Shown here: piece after piece, positions 19,911 through 30,962 of the stretch | Numbering within the stretch: position 1 is the stretch's first letter | How the letters are laid out: each line of letters begins with the position of its first letter | NCBI GenBank assembly: GCA_022376925.1 | Contig: JAIOJX010000003.1 | Location: 35,641,874 to 35,705,873 of the forward strand | Source of the DNA: Tragulus kanchil | Lineage: Eukaryota; Chordata; Mammalia; Artiodactyla; Tragulidae | DNA length: 64,000 nucleotides | Direction of reading: 5' to 3' | Program-made: the position numbers and the translations under genes | The notes under the pieces: model-generated | Told to the model about the DNA's origin: nothing | The model's database searches: none | Seen by the model: only the letters and a program-made list of their open reading frames with translations

Positions 19911-22209
19911 GAAAAAAGAGGAAGCCCCCAAGGAAGACTTACGTTTGGCATGGGGGTGATTGTGGCCAATGCAGCCGGGGGGAAGGATAGAGAAGGGTTT
20001 GGAAGCTTGCCAGTATGGATCAGTTATGTCCTTTTAGTCAGTAGCAAGGCGTTAGGAATTTATTTGGCTTTATCTTCCAAATTATATTTGGAAATGTATT
20101 TGGACTCATTTAGCTACTGGAAGACCCTGGAAGTCTTCCGCGGGGAACAAGTTGAACTGACTTGTATATATATTTTGGGCTCCCTGGGAAATTGACTGCA
20201 GGGGCAGCCGGAGGGCAGGAAGGCTTCTCAGCTCATCCCTCTCCCCCCTGGTCACACAGCCATGGATGTTTCCCAGATGTGGCTCCAACGCTCCATCTTT
20301 GCTGCTCATTCTCTAGTCACCGAAAATAGCCTCCTGCGTCACCTCTCCTGCCTGACTCAATCCTAAGACTCTACCATTGTAACCTCTCCCGCCTGACTCA
20401 ATCCTAAGACTCTGCCATCCTCCTCTGCTTCATCAGGAAACTGATTGGCCAATCCCTGCTACTGGTGAACAAGTCACGTCTACATAGTCTAAAGTTGCCC
20501 CCTTTTGAGCAAAATACACACCCCCGGCACTGGAATCTTCTAGAATTGTTGCCCATTTCTTCCATTTGACATTCCTTTGTTTTCAGTGAGCCAAGAATTT
20601 CAAGCGGGATAACAGTTTAAGCCACCGAAGCTCAATGAGCATGCTTATAAAAACAATTTTGTTCTAGTATCACTTTTAGAAAAAAGCTTAAAGCAAATGC
20701 TCTGTTCCAAATTTCTACATCAGTCTCAGTCGTTCTTCGAGCCCACTAGAAAATGGAGACATCAGTTCCTGAAAAGTCTTGGAATTGTGCCTTATCCATA
20801 GTTTGAAATGACAGAAACATTCCAATCGATTTTGCACAGGTCAAACTAAACCACATTTCTGCAAACATGTTCAAACATCACGTCTTTTATTTAATTACAA
20901 TGCCAGATACGTGCAGGCTTCTGGTGCTGGTGGAATGCAGCTGACCTCCTAGAAACATTTCTGGCTGTTCAGTTACACTTTGAAGTTGTTAAAATTTTCC
21001 AGAGCAAATATCCTAAATTTCTGATAACAGATAGTATCGTTTCTATTTTGTGACTTTTACCTCAATTTAAAGAAAAGTTTTTAATGAGAAGAAAAAAGAG
21101 GAAGCCCCCAAGGAAGACTTACGTTTGGCATGGGGGTGATTGTGGCCAATGCAGCCGGGGGGAAGGATAGAGAAGGGTTTGGAAGCTTGCCAGTATGGAT
21201 CAGTTATGTCCTTTTAGTCAGTAGCAAGGCGTTAGGAATTTATTTGGCTTTATCTTCCAAATTATATTTGGAAATGTATTTGGACTCATTTAGCTACTGG
21301 AAGACCCTGGAAGTCTTCCGCAGGGGAACAAGTTGAACTGACTTGTATATATATTTTGGGCTCCCTGGGAAATTGACTGCAGGGGCAGCCGGAGGGCAGG
21401 AAGGCTTCTCAGCTCATCCCTCTCCCCCCTGGTCACACAGCCATGGATGTTTCCCAGATGTGGCTCCAACGCTCCATCTTTGCTGCTCATTCTCTAGTCA
21501 CCGAAAATAGCCTCCTGCGTCACCTCTCCTGCCTGACTCAATCCTAAGACTCTACCATTGTAACCTCTCCCGCCTGACTCAATCCTAAGACTCTGCCATC
21601 CTCCTCTGCTTCATCAGGAAACTGATTGGCCAATCCCTGCTACTGGTGAACAAGTCACGTCTACATAGTCTAAAGTTGCCCCTTTTATGCAAAATATACA
21701 ACCCCGGCACTGGAATATTCTAGAATTGTTGCCCATTTCTTCCATTTGACATTCCTTTGTTTTCAGTGAGCCAAGAATTTCAAGCGGGATAACAGTTTAA
21801 GCCACCGAAGCTCAATGAGCATGCTTATAAAAACAATTTTGTTCTAGTATCACTTTTAGAAAAAAGCTTAAAGCAAATGCTCTGTTCCAAATTTCTACAT
21901 CAGTCTCAGTCGTTCTTCGAGCCCACTAGAAAATGGAGACATCAGTTCCTGAAAAGTCTTGGAATTGTGCCTTATCCATAGTTTGAAATGACAGAAACAT
22001 TCCAATCGATTTTGCACAGGTCAAACTAAACCACATTTCTGCAAACATGTTCAAACATCACGTCTTTTATTTAATTACAATGCCAGATACGTGCAGGCTT
22101 CTGGTGCTGGTGGAATGCAGCTGACCTCCTAGAAACATTTCTGGCTGTTCAGTTACACTTTGAAGTTGTTAAAATTTTCCAGAGCAAATATCCTAAATTT
22201 CTGATAACA
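19851..22209. repeat. Tandem duplication G, junction ~21031, offset 1180-1181
   Basis: Copy 1 is 19851-21030 and copy 2 is 21031-22209. One base is inserted in copy 2 ('cgcggggaac' against 'cgcaggggaac'). A short mid-copy patch disagrees ('gcccccttttgagcaaaata' against 'gccccttttatgcaaaatat'). Confidence 0.96.
19911..21030. other. Single-copy stretch with AP-1/CCAAT-like motif cluster
   Basis: No interspersed repeat recognised. 20335-20453 contains TGCGTCA, two TGACTCA heptamers exactly 41 bp apart inside a 41-bp direct repeat, and the palindrome ATTGGCCAAT. Regulatory function is inference only. The same motifs recur in the duplicate copy at +1180/1181. Confidence 0.4.
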
Positions 22210-22278
22210 CGAGGTACATTATGTACAGCAAATGCACTAGGCTAAAACAGAATCAAACTCCTGGGGGGGGAAAAGATG

Positions 22279-23369
22279 GTAGTTTTCAGTCATAAAAACT
22301 AATCCCATTATCCCTACTGGGTAAATGAACATTATAGAGGCGGGGGAGGGGGAGCTGTGTGAAGGGAGAAGCTTTGAAAGGAGGATAAAGTTCCTCATGA
22401 CTTGCCTTGTGAACAGAGGCCTCAGATCAGCCTGCAGTGGACATCAGAGAGATTCACGTTACCCCAGTGAGATAAATAATGAAACACAATGCATAATTGT
22501 CAGTAAGTTCTTAGAACCTTCTCAGACCCAGGCCACCATGCAGAATGCATTCCCTCCAGGCTCCACAGGGTCACAAGGGAGGTAACCAAATGCGGGAAGA
22601 GTAAATAGAGTGATTGTACCGAAGTCCTGTCATTTTAACAACCCTCTGGAAAAACTGGAATTCCATTTTGCACAGCTGCCTTCCCCGGGTCCACTGGAAA
22701 AGAATAAATGGTTCTTGATAACAGCAATCCTGAGCAGGCCAATTGAGCGCCTCATCCTACGTTTCAACCACAAATCTGGCTCAGAATTAACTTTGGAAAT
22801 AAATACTCTTTGATTCTCATTTACCTGAAAATATTCCAGTTGTATGAAAAAATGCTTAAGGAAAAGCAGCATTTACAAAGGTAATGCCACAGAAGGTTCA
22901 GTTATATTGTACAATTTGCAAGACCTTGGTACCATGGGGTGGAAAGAGAGCTCTGGTTTGTAGGAGACAGATGTCAAAACGCTCCAGCTTTAGGGACCCA
23001 TGAGATGTTGCTTCACAACTGAAGGCTGCGACTCTGAGGATGTCCCAGGCTATGGAACGATGAATAAAGACTGCTTCCTGTTACTCCTGTTCAACCACAA
23101 GGGCAATCATGGACTGAGAAGAAAAACACTATCATTTCCTGAAGTGCCTACCTTTTTACAGGAGTGCTTCACAGTTTTGCCCTGTTTTATACTGATTTAT
23201 ATCAACTGACACAGCACAAGCCTGCAGGCAGAAGACATGAGCATGGTTGGCCCTGACTTGCCAATGACCAACTGTGTGACCAGAGGTTTTGGCTAATTGC
23301 TCTATTTAAGGTCATTTTCCTGGCTCCCTCATCCCCCAGCACATGCTCTTTTTATTTCCTTCAAAGCAC
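22279..23369. other. No recognised element
   Basis: Non-repetitive apart from duplication H, with higher complexity than its surroundings. Short overlapping frames on both strands show no homology I can name. Confidence 0.4.
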
Positions 23370-24468
23370 GTAGTTTTCAGTCATAAAAACTAATCCCATT
23401 ATCCCTACTGGGTAAATGAACATTATAGAGGCGGGGGGGGGGGTGGAGGGGGAGCTGTGTGAAGGGAGAAGCTTTGAAAGGAGGATAAAGTTCCTCATGA
23501 CTTGCCTTGTGAACAGAGGCCTCAGATCAGCCTGCAGTGGACATCAGAGAGATTCACGTTACCCCAGTGAGATAAATAATGAAACACAATGCATAATTGT
23601 CAGTAAGTTCTTAGAACCTTCTCAGACCCAGGCCACCATGCAGAATGCATTCCCTCCAGGCTCCACAGGGTCACAAGGGAGGTAACCAAATGCGGGGAAG
23701 AGTAAATAGAGTGATTGTACCGAAGTCCTGTCATTTTAACAACCCTCTGGAAAAACTGGAATTCCATTTTGCACAGCTGCCTTCCCGGCTCCACTGGAAA
23801 AGAATAAATGGTTCTTGATAACAGCAATCCTGAGCAGGCCAATTGAGCGCCTCATCCTACGTTTCAACCACAAATCTGGCTCAGAATTAACTTTGGAAAT
23901 AAATACTCTTTGATTCTCATTTACCTGAAAATATTCCAGTTGTATGAAAAAATGCTTAAGGAAAAGCAGCATTTACAAAGGTAATGCCACAGAAGGTTCA
24001 GTTATATTGTACAATTTGCAAGACCTTGGTACCATGGGGTGGAAAGAGAGCTCTGGTTTGTAGGAGACAGATGTCAAAACGCTCCAGCTTTAGGGACCCA
24101 TGAGATGTTGCTTCACAACTGAAGGCTGCGACTCTGAGGATGTCCCAGGCTATGGAACGATGAATAAAGACTGCTTCCTGTTACTCCTGTTCAACCACAA
24201 GGGCAATCATGGACTGAGAAGAAAAACACTATCATTTCCTGAAGTGCCTACCTTTTTACAGGAGTGCTTCACAGTTTTGCCCTGTTTTATACTGATTTAT
24301 ATCAACTGACACAGCACAAGCCTGCAGGCAGAAGACATGAGCATGGTTGGCCCTGACTTGCCAATGACCAACTGTGTGACCAGAGGTTTTGGCTAATTGC
24401 TCTATTTAAGGTCATTTTCCTGGCTCCCTCATCCCCCAGCACATGCTCTTTTTATTTCCTTCAAAGCA
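22279..24468. repeat. Tandem duplication H, junction ~23370, offset 1091 rising to ~1100
   Basis: Copy 1 is 22279-23369 and copy 2 is 23370-24468. The offset changes at a poly-G tract, which is short in copy 1 (about 22340) and expanded in copy 2 (about 23432-23450). A second discrepancy is 'cttccccgggtccac' against 'cttcccggctccac'. Both are homopolymer-type differences. Confidence 0.96.
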
Positions 24469-24690
24469 CTTAATAAAATGTATCATTATCTTTTTTTCAA
24501 TTTTATTTATTTATTTTGGGCTGTGCTAGGTCTTTATTGCTGTGTATGCTCTTCTCTAGTTGGGGAGAGCAGGGGCTACTCTCCAACTGCGGTGCACAGG
24601 CTTCTCATTATTCACTTTTCTATTGCCCACGACCTAACACCTGTCCGATACAAAATAAAAATTGAATACATATTGAATGAATGAGTCTTT
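24400..24690 (+). mobile_element. L2-like 3' end interrupted by a CHR fragment
   Basis: 'ttcctggctccctcatcccc', 'gcacttaataaaatg' and, after the CHR piece, 'tattgaatgaatgagtctttg' follow the L2 3' tail pattern. The homology is weak but in order on both sides of the insertion. Confidence 0.45.
24491..24612 (-). mobile_element. Truncated CHR-type SINE
   Basis: 'caattttatttatttatttt', 'gggctgtgctaggtctttat', 'gctcttctctagttgg' and 'ggctactctccaactg' are the reverse complement of the CHR 3' part. The tRNA head is absent. The flanks share 'tcattat'. Confidence 0.78.
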
Positions 24691-24859
24691 GAATGAATTT
24701 TTCCCAACTGTGAATTGGGGGAAATACTCTCACCTTCCTAAGATCTTTTAAATACCAAATGAGATTATACATTGAAAGCTTTTTATGAGCAAATGCATGA
24801 TTAAAATGATTATGTTGGTGCTGTTTACTTCATCTAAAAGTCTTTTAATTCCAGAGAGA

Positions 24860-24948
24860 ATAGTATTCTTACCTGGGAAATCCCATAAACAGAGGAACCT
24901 GGTGGGCCACAGCCCATGGGTTCGCAAAGAATTATCTACAACTTAGCA
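24860..24948 (+). mobile_element. 5'-truncated Bov-tA SINE
   Basis: 'tagtattcttacctgggaaa', 'agaggaacctggtgggccac' and 'ccatgggttcgcaaagaat': only the 3' half is present. The partial copy at 25998-26055 belongs to duplication I. Confidence 0.78.
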
Positions 24949-24949
24949 A

Positions 24950-25690
24950 GTAAATAACAATACCACTTAAAAGACAATCTTTCATCTGAATTCAGACACA
25001 AGTCTTCCTTACCGGAGAGGATGAACTTGAAGTCTTTATGCTACACTATCTTTTTGTCTTACATTTATAAGAAAAGGCATTTGAACTCCTTTTCTGTTGG
25101 GAGCAAGATGTTACACTTTAATTCAGTACTTATTTAGAGAGGGAAGACATTTAAAGTATAAACCAAGATTTTTAAGTCACAGTTGTTAGTGGAGGGACTA
25201 TTTAGAGAATTTTCTAAGAGTCTTGAATAATAAGGCATATCATCCAAAAAAATCTTTGCTGTCCCTTTGGGGATTCCAGCTATTTAGGGTTACATAATAC
25301 TACTTCAATACATATGGTAGCTACTGCTGATCAACCCCACAAATGTCATCATTTTAGCTAGACATTCTCAGAAGAGAGCATAAATATCAAAGATAGAAAA
25401 ATAATTTTATTGCTGTAAGAACCAAGCCAGATCCATGCTTATCTATGTTGAAAGACCAGTTGCGTAAAAAAAGTTCCAATTTTTATTTTTAGGACATTAT
25501 GAGAAAAGCATCCAAAAGAACATCGATGGGACATTTCTCTCATGTTTTTATTTAAAACTGGCATTTCATTGCTACAGAATTTAGTCATTTTGTGCCTTCT
25601 AAACAATATTTTGGGAAAAGCATGTTAAGATTAGTTGTATTTTGTTATTAAAATCAAGTTCAGACCAATTTTATTCCATTCAACAGACAC
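24950..25690. other. No recognised element
   Basis: AT-rich sequence without recognised repeats, repeated at 26057-26797 by duplication I. Confidence 0.4.
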
Positions 25691-25694
25691 ATTA

Positions 25695-25905
25695 TTGTTG
25701 TTTAGTTGCTAAATTATTTCTGATTCTTTTGTGACCCCATGTACTATAGCCTGCCAGGCTCCTCTGTCCTTGGGATTTTCCAGGCAAGAATACTTGAGTA
25801 GGTTGCCATTTCCTTCTCCAAGAGATCTTCCCAACCCAGGGATCGAATCTGGATCTCCTACATTGGTAGGTAGATTCTTTACCACTGAGCCAACAGGGAA
25901 GTCCA
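25695..25905 (-). mobile_element. Bov-tA SINE
   Basis: On the + strand 'ttgttgtttagttgctaaat', 'gtgaccccatgtactatagc', 'ctgccaggctcctctgtcc', 'gccatttccttctccaagag', then the inverted B box 'ggatcgaatctggatctcc' and head end 'aacagggaagtcc'. Confidence 0.9.
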
Positions 25906-26801
25906 TCAAGAAATAATTAATTTAAATGAAACATAAAAAGTCATGTATTCTTGTCCCTGTTTACCATCTAAAAGTCTTTTAATTCAAAAACACAAAAAGA
26001 GGAACCTGGTGGGCCACAGCCCATGGGTTCGCAAAGAATTATCTACAACTTAGCAAGTAAATAACAATACCACTTAAAAGACAATCTTTCATCTGAATTC
26101 AGACACAAGTCTTCCTTACCGGAGAGGATGAACTTGAAGTCTTTATGCTACACTATCTTTTTGTCTTACATTTATAAGAAAAGGCATTTGAACTCCTTTT
26201 CTGTTGGGAGCAAGATGTTACACTTTAATTCAGTACTTATTTAGAGAGGGAAGACATTTAAAGTATAAACCAAGATTTTTAAGTCACAGTTGTTAGTGGA
26301 GGGACTATTTAGAGAATTTTCTAAGAGTCTTGAATAATAAGGCATATCATCCAAAAAAATCTTTGCTGTCCCTTTGGGGATTCCAGCTATTTAGGGTTAC
26401 ATAATACTACTTCAATACATATGGTAGCTACTGCTGATCAACCCCACAAATGTCATCATTTTAGCTAGACATTCTCAGAAGAGAGCATAAATATCAAAGA
26501 TAGAAAAATAATTTTATTGCTGTAAGAACCAAGCCAGATCCATGCTTATCTATGTTGAAAGACCAGTTGCGTAAAAAAAGTTCCAATTTTTATTTTTAGG
26601 ACATTATGAGAAAAGCATCCAAAAGAACATCGATGGGACATTTCTCTCATGTTTTTATTTAAAACTGGCATTTCATTGCTACAGAATTTAGTCATTTTGT
26701 GCCTTCTAAACAATATTTTGGGAAAAGCATGTTAAGATTAGTTGTATTTTGTTATTAAAATCAAGTTCAGACCAATTTTATTCCATTCAACAGACACATT
26801 A

Positions 26802-27012
26802 TTGTTGTTTAGTTGCTAAATTATTTCTGATTCTTTTGTGACCCCATGTACTATAGCCTGCCAGGCTCCTCTGTCCTTGGGATTTTCCAGGCAAGAATAC
26901 TTGAGTAGGTTGCCATTTCCTTCTCCAAGAGATCTTCCCAACCCAGGGATCGAATCTGGATCTCCTACATTGGTAGGTAGATTCTTTACCACTGAGCCAA
27001 CAGGGAAGTCCA
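26802..27012 (-). mobile_element. Bov-tA SINE (second copy, duplication I)
   Basis: Same insertion as 25695-25905. Its head-proximal half appears a third time at 28092-28211, where duplication J starts inside the SINE. Confidence 0.9.
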
Positions 27013-27660
27013 TCAAGAAATAATTAATTTAAATGAAACATAAAAAGAGTCCTATGTTCATTCTTGTCCCTAATGCAAAAAAATTAGATGAAAATATTCT
27101 GACTTTTCCTGCTTTGCACAACTATAGTTACTGGGATGAGACTGATAAGAAGCAGCCAGTGATCTGGGCTGTGAAATTCTAGGCAGACGAGTGATGACTT
27201 TAGGAGGACTGCAGGAAAAAATAGTATACAAACCTTTTTGTATCCATGGGCATGAGCATGTTTTCAGAGGAGAGATCCACAGCTCTCATCTGATTCTCAG
27301 AAAGGTGTATAATGGAGGGGGAAAAAAGGGTTAAGAATCATCTGAACAGAAGTGATAGTACTCACATAATTAAAGGCACTTAATCATTTATATAGTGCAA
27401 AGCTGGTCTATCTCTCAACCAAAGAAAGCTTTCTTTTATCAGCTTTCTCTTTAAATTTTTATTTATTCTCTTGCTCTGATTTAGCCTTTTGTCTCTGGAT
27501 ATTCATGAAAGCCAGTCCAGAAGCCAAAAAGGAAATCGTCAGGCACAGAGAAACTAATACGGTATGACTTTCAAGCCTAGTGGAGGGTGATTAAAAAAAA
27601 AATTGAGTATGGGAGGAGCTGGATTTGTCCATGCTCTTCATCGTCCTCAATCCTTTAGTG
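27013..27660. other. No recognised element
   Basis: AT-rich, repeated at 28212-28860. On the - strand a short open frame ends at a TAA followed by AATAAA-like sequence near 27470 (see the finding on this segment). No homology recognised. Confidence 0.4.
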
Positions 27661-27666
27661 ATTTAA

Positions 27667-27849
27667 GGCTTGCCTGGGGGCTCAGATGTTAAAGAATTTA
27701 CCTGTAATGCAGAAGACCCAGGTTGGGTCTCTGGGTCAGGAAGATTCCCTGGAGAATGGAATGGCAACCCACTCCAGTACTCTTGCCTGGAGAATTCCAT
27801 GGAACTTCAGCACATAGGGTCACAAAGAGTCAGACACTACTGAGCCACT
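27667..27849 (+). mobile_element. Bov-tA SINE
   Basis: Head 'gcttgcctgggggctcagat', 'aagaatttacctgtaatgc', 'tcaggaagattccctggag', 'ctcttgcctggagaattcca', end 'acaaagagtcagacactac'. Relative to other copies a stretch after 'ccatgga' is deleted. Confidence 0.88.
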
Positions 27850-28866
27850 AATACCCTTAGTAACTCAAGATACCTTGGAGGACCATGACTCTCTCCTTCT
27901 AACCTCCACACTCTGCTTCCCTTCCCCAACAACATACTTTTCCACCTGGGTATTATGTTTCAGCTGCAGGCAACAGGACACCATCTTGTAAATCCATACC
28001 CTACACTCCACGTCACTCAAAGTATTCAGAAGAGATAGGACAAGGAAGTAAGAAAATGGTGGTATTAATATTTGAAAATATACTTGAACATAAGAATACT
28101 TGAGTAGGTTGCCATTTCCTTCTCCAAGAGATCTTCCCAACCCAGGGATCGAATCTGGATCTCCTACATTGGTAGGTAGATTCTTTACCACTGAGCCAAC
28201 AGGGAAGTCCATCAAGAAATAATTAATTTAAATGAAACATAAAAAGAGTCCTATGTTCATTCTTGTCCCTAATGCAAAAAAATTAGATGAAAATATTCTG
28301 ACTTTTCCTGCTTTGCACAACTATAGTTACTGGGATGAGACTGATAAGAAGCAGCCAGTGATCTGGGCTGTGAAATTCTAGGCAGACGAGTGATGACTTT
28401 AGGAGGACTGCAGGAAAAAATAGTATACAAACCTTTTTGTATCCATGGGCATGAGCATGTTTTCAGAGGAGAGATCCACAGCTCTCATCTGATTCTCAGA
28501 AAGGTGTATAATGGAGGGGGAAAAAAGGGTTAAGAATCATCTGAACAGAAGTGATAGTACTCACATAATTAAAGGCACTTAATCATTTATATAGTGCAAA
28601 GCTGGTCTATCTCTCAACCAAAGAAAGCTTTCTTTTATCAGCTTTCTCTTTAAATTTTTATTTATTCTCTTGCTCTGATTTAGCCTTTTGTCTCTGGATA
28701 TTCATGAAAGCCAGTCCAGAAGCCAAAAAGGAAATCGTCAGGCACAGAGAAAGTAATACGGGATGACTTTCGAGCCTAGCGGGGGGCGAGAAAAAAAAAG
28801 ATTGAGTATGGGAGGAGCTGGATTTGTCCATGCTCTTCATCGTCCTCAATCCTTTAGTGATTTAAG

Positions 28867-29049
28867 GCTTGCCTGGGGGCTCAGATGTTAAAGAATTTAC
28901 CTGTAATGCAGAAGACCCAGGTTGGGTCTCTGGGTCAGGAAGATTCCCTGGAGAATGGAATGGCAACCCACTCCAGTACTCTTGCCTGGAGAATTCCATG
29001 GAACTTCAGCACATAGGGTCACAAAGAGTCAGACACTACTGAGCCACTA
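28867..29049 (+). mobile_element. Bov-tA SINE (second copy, duplication J)
   Basis: Same insertion as 27667-27849. Its 3' end appears a third time at 30145-30195, with 12 bp lost at the junction of duplication K. Confidence 0.88.
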
Positions 29050-29465
29050 ATACCCTTAGTAACTCAAGATACCTTGGAGGACCATGACTCTCTCCTTCTA
29101 ACCTCCACACTCTGCTTCCCTTCCCCAACAACATACTTTTCCACCTGGGTATTATGTTTCAGCTGCAGGCAACAGGACACCATCTTGTAAATCCATACCC
29201 TACACTCCACGTCACTCAAAGTATTCAGAAGAGATAGGACAAGGAAGTAAGAAAATGGTGGTATTAATATTTGAAAATATACTTGAACATAAACCTTTAT
29301 ATTCACAGGAAACCCTTTCTTCACAGCTATTACCTAAGGATGACTCATTGCTCAAAACCATTGTAGAATATCTTTAACACTGGTCTAGTCTCACTGGTTA
29401 TAACACAAGTGTTCTCAACGTTGGTTGCAGTTCGTAATAAAAGGAAAATTTAAAAATTACTAATG

Positions 29466-29605
29466 TTGGAATCCCATGGCAGTTCAGGAGCTAGGACTCT
29501 GCCTCTCTCTGCCAAACATCCAAGTTCAATCTCTGGTCAAGCAAGTAAGATCCTCAATGTCACATAAAGCAGCCAAAAAAAAAAAGAATTAAAAAAAATA
29601 GAAAA
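29466..29605 (+). mobile_element. CHR-type SINE, short form
   Basis: 'ttggaatcccatggcagttc', 'aggagctaggactctgc', B-box-like 'agttcaatctctggtc', and a long A-rich tail. The flanks 'aaaaattactaatg' (29452) and 'aaaaattactgatg' (29606) form a target-site duplication with one mismatch. The element lacks the long CHR-2 body. Confidence 0.75.
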
Positions 29606-30609
29606 TAAAAATTACTGATGGTAATATTCCAACACAGAGATTCTGATTTAACTGAGCAAAAGCAACAACTCTTACATTAGGCCATGCATCAGATTCACCT
29701 ATATTTTCAAAGATACACACAACTATTCCCTAACTTTAGACAACCGAATATAAATCTCTGGAGATAAGATCTGCACAAGCATAGTCTTCAATACTTCTCA
29801 GGTGATTCTAATATGCAAGAAGGGGTCAAGATCCACTAGTCTACATTCACACTTTGTCATTTGCTCAAAATAGTAACAGCCTGCCCTGTTTAATGAAATG
29901 ACCTCCACGTGGATCTCAGTTTTTTCCAAAACCTGAAGGTACATCTCAGAAATGTTTAATAATTTGTCATAAACTCAAATAATATATCAAAAAAGAAAAG
30001 ATGCCCTTATCATGAATCCATTTGTAACTTGCTTAGGTGATTTTTATTGAGGGGCCAATGCTCCAATTGTTGTAAGTGGATATTTTTCAATCAATACATC
30101 CAATTTTGAGGTCTTCACAATACCCACTTTCATGAGGTGCCAAAGGAGAATTCCATGGAACTTCAGCACATAGGACAAACCTACTGAGCCACTAATACCC
30201 TTAGTAACTCAAGATACCTTGGAGGACCATGACTCTCTCCTTCTAACCTCCACACTCTGCTTCCCTTCCCCAACAACATACTTTTCCACCTGGGTATTAT
30301 GTTTCAGCTGCAGGCAACAGGACACCATCTTGTAAATCCATACCCTACACTCCACGTCACTCAAAGTATTCAGAAGAGATAGGACAAGGAAGTAAGAAAA
30401 TGGTGGTATTAATATTTGAAAATATACTTGAACATAAACCTTTATATTCACAGGAAACCCTTTCTTCACAGCTATTACCTAAGGATGACTCATTGCTCAA
30501 AACCATTGTAGAATATCTTTAACACTGGTCTAGTCTCACTGGTTATAACACAAGTGTTCTCAACGTTGGTTGCAGTTCGTAATAAAAGGAAAATTTAAAA
30601 TTACTAATG

Positions 30610-30749
30610 TTGGAATCCCATGGCAGTTCAGGAGCTAGGACTCTGCCTCTCTCTGCCAAACATCCAAGTTCAATCTCTGGTCAAGCAAGTAAGATCCTCA
30701 ATGTCACATAAAGCAGCCAAAAAAAAAAAGAATTAAAAAAAATAGAAAA
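30610..30749 (+). mobile_element. CHR-type SINE (second copy, duplication K)
   Basis: Same insertion as 29466-29605. Confidence 0.75.
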
Positions 30750-30962
30750 TAAAAATTACTGATGGTAATATTCCAACACAGAGATTCTGATTTAACTGAG
30801 CAAAAGCAACAACTCTTACATTAGGCCATGCATCAGATTCACCTATATTTTCAAAGATACACACAACTATTCCCTAACTTTAGACAACCGAATATAAATC
30901 TCTGGAGATAAGATCTGCACAAGCATAGTCTTCAATACTTCTCAGGTGATTCTAATATGCAA

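Larger units (their letters stand above)
24834..27072. repeat. Tandem duplication I, junction ~25964, offset 1107
   Basis: Copy 1 is 24834-25963 and copy 2 is 25964-27072. Copy 2 opens with 'atctaaaagtcttttaattc' as copy 1 does, but then lacks about 37 bp of copy 1, replaced by a short A-rich run. The end of copy 1 is also scrambled ('aaaagtcatgtattcttg' against 'aaaagagtcctatgttcatt'). Confidence 0.95.
26893..29290. repeat. Tandem duplication J, junction ~28092, offset 1199
   Basis: Copy 1 is 26893-28091 and copy 2 is 28092-29290. The join 'cttgaacataagaatact' fuses the end of one copy to the middle of a Bov-tA SINE. A ~40-bp patch differs strongly between copies (27560-27600 against 28758-28800), copy 2 carrying many G substitutions next to an A-run. 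Confidence 0.96.
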
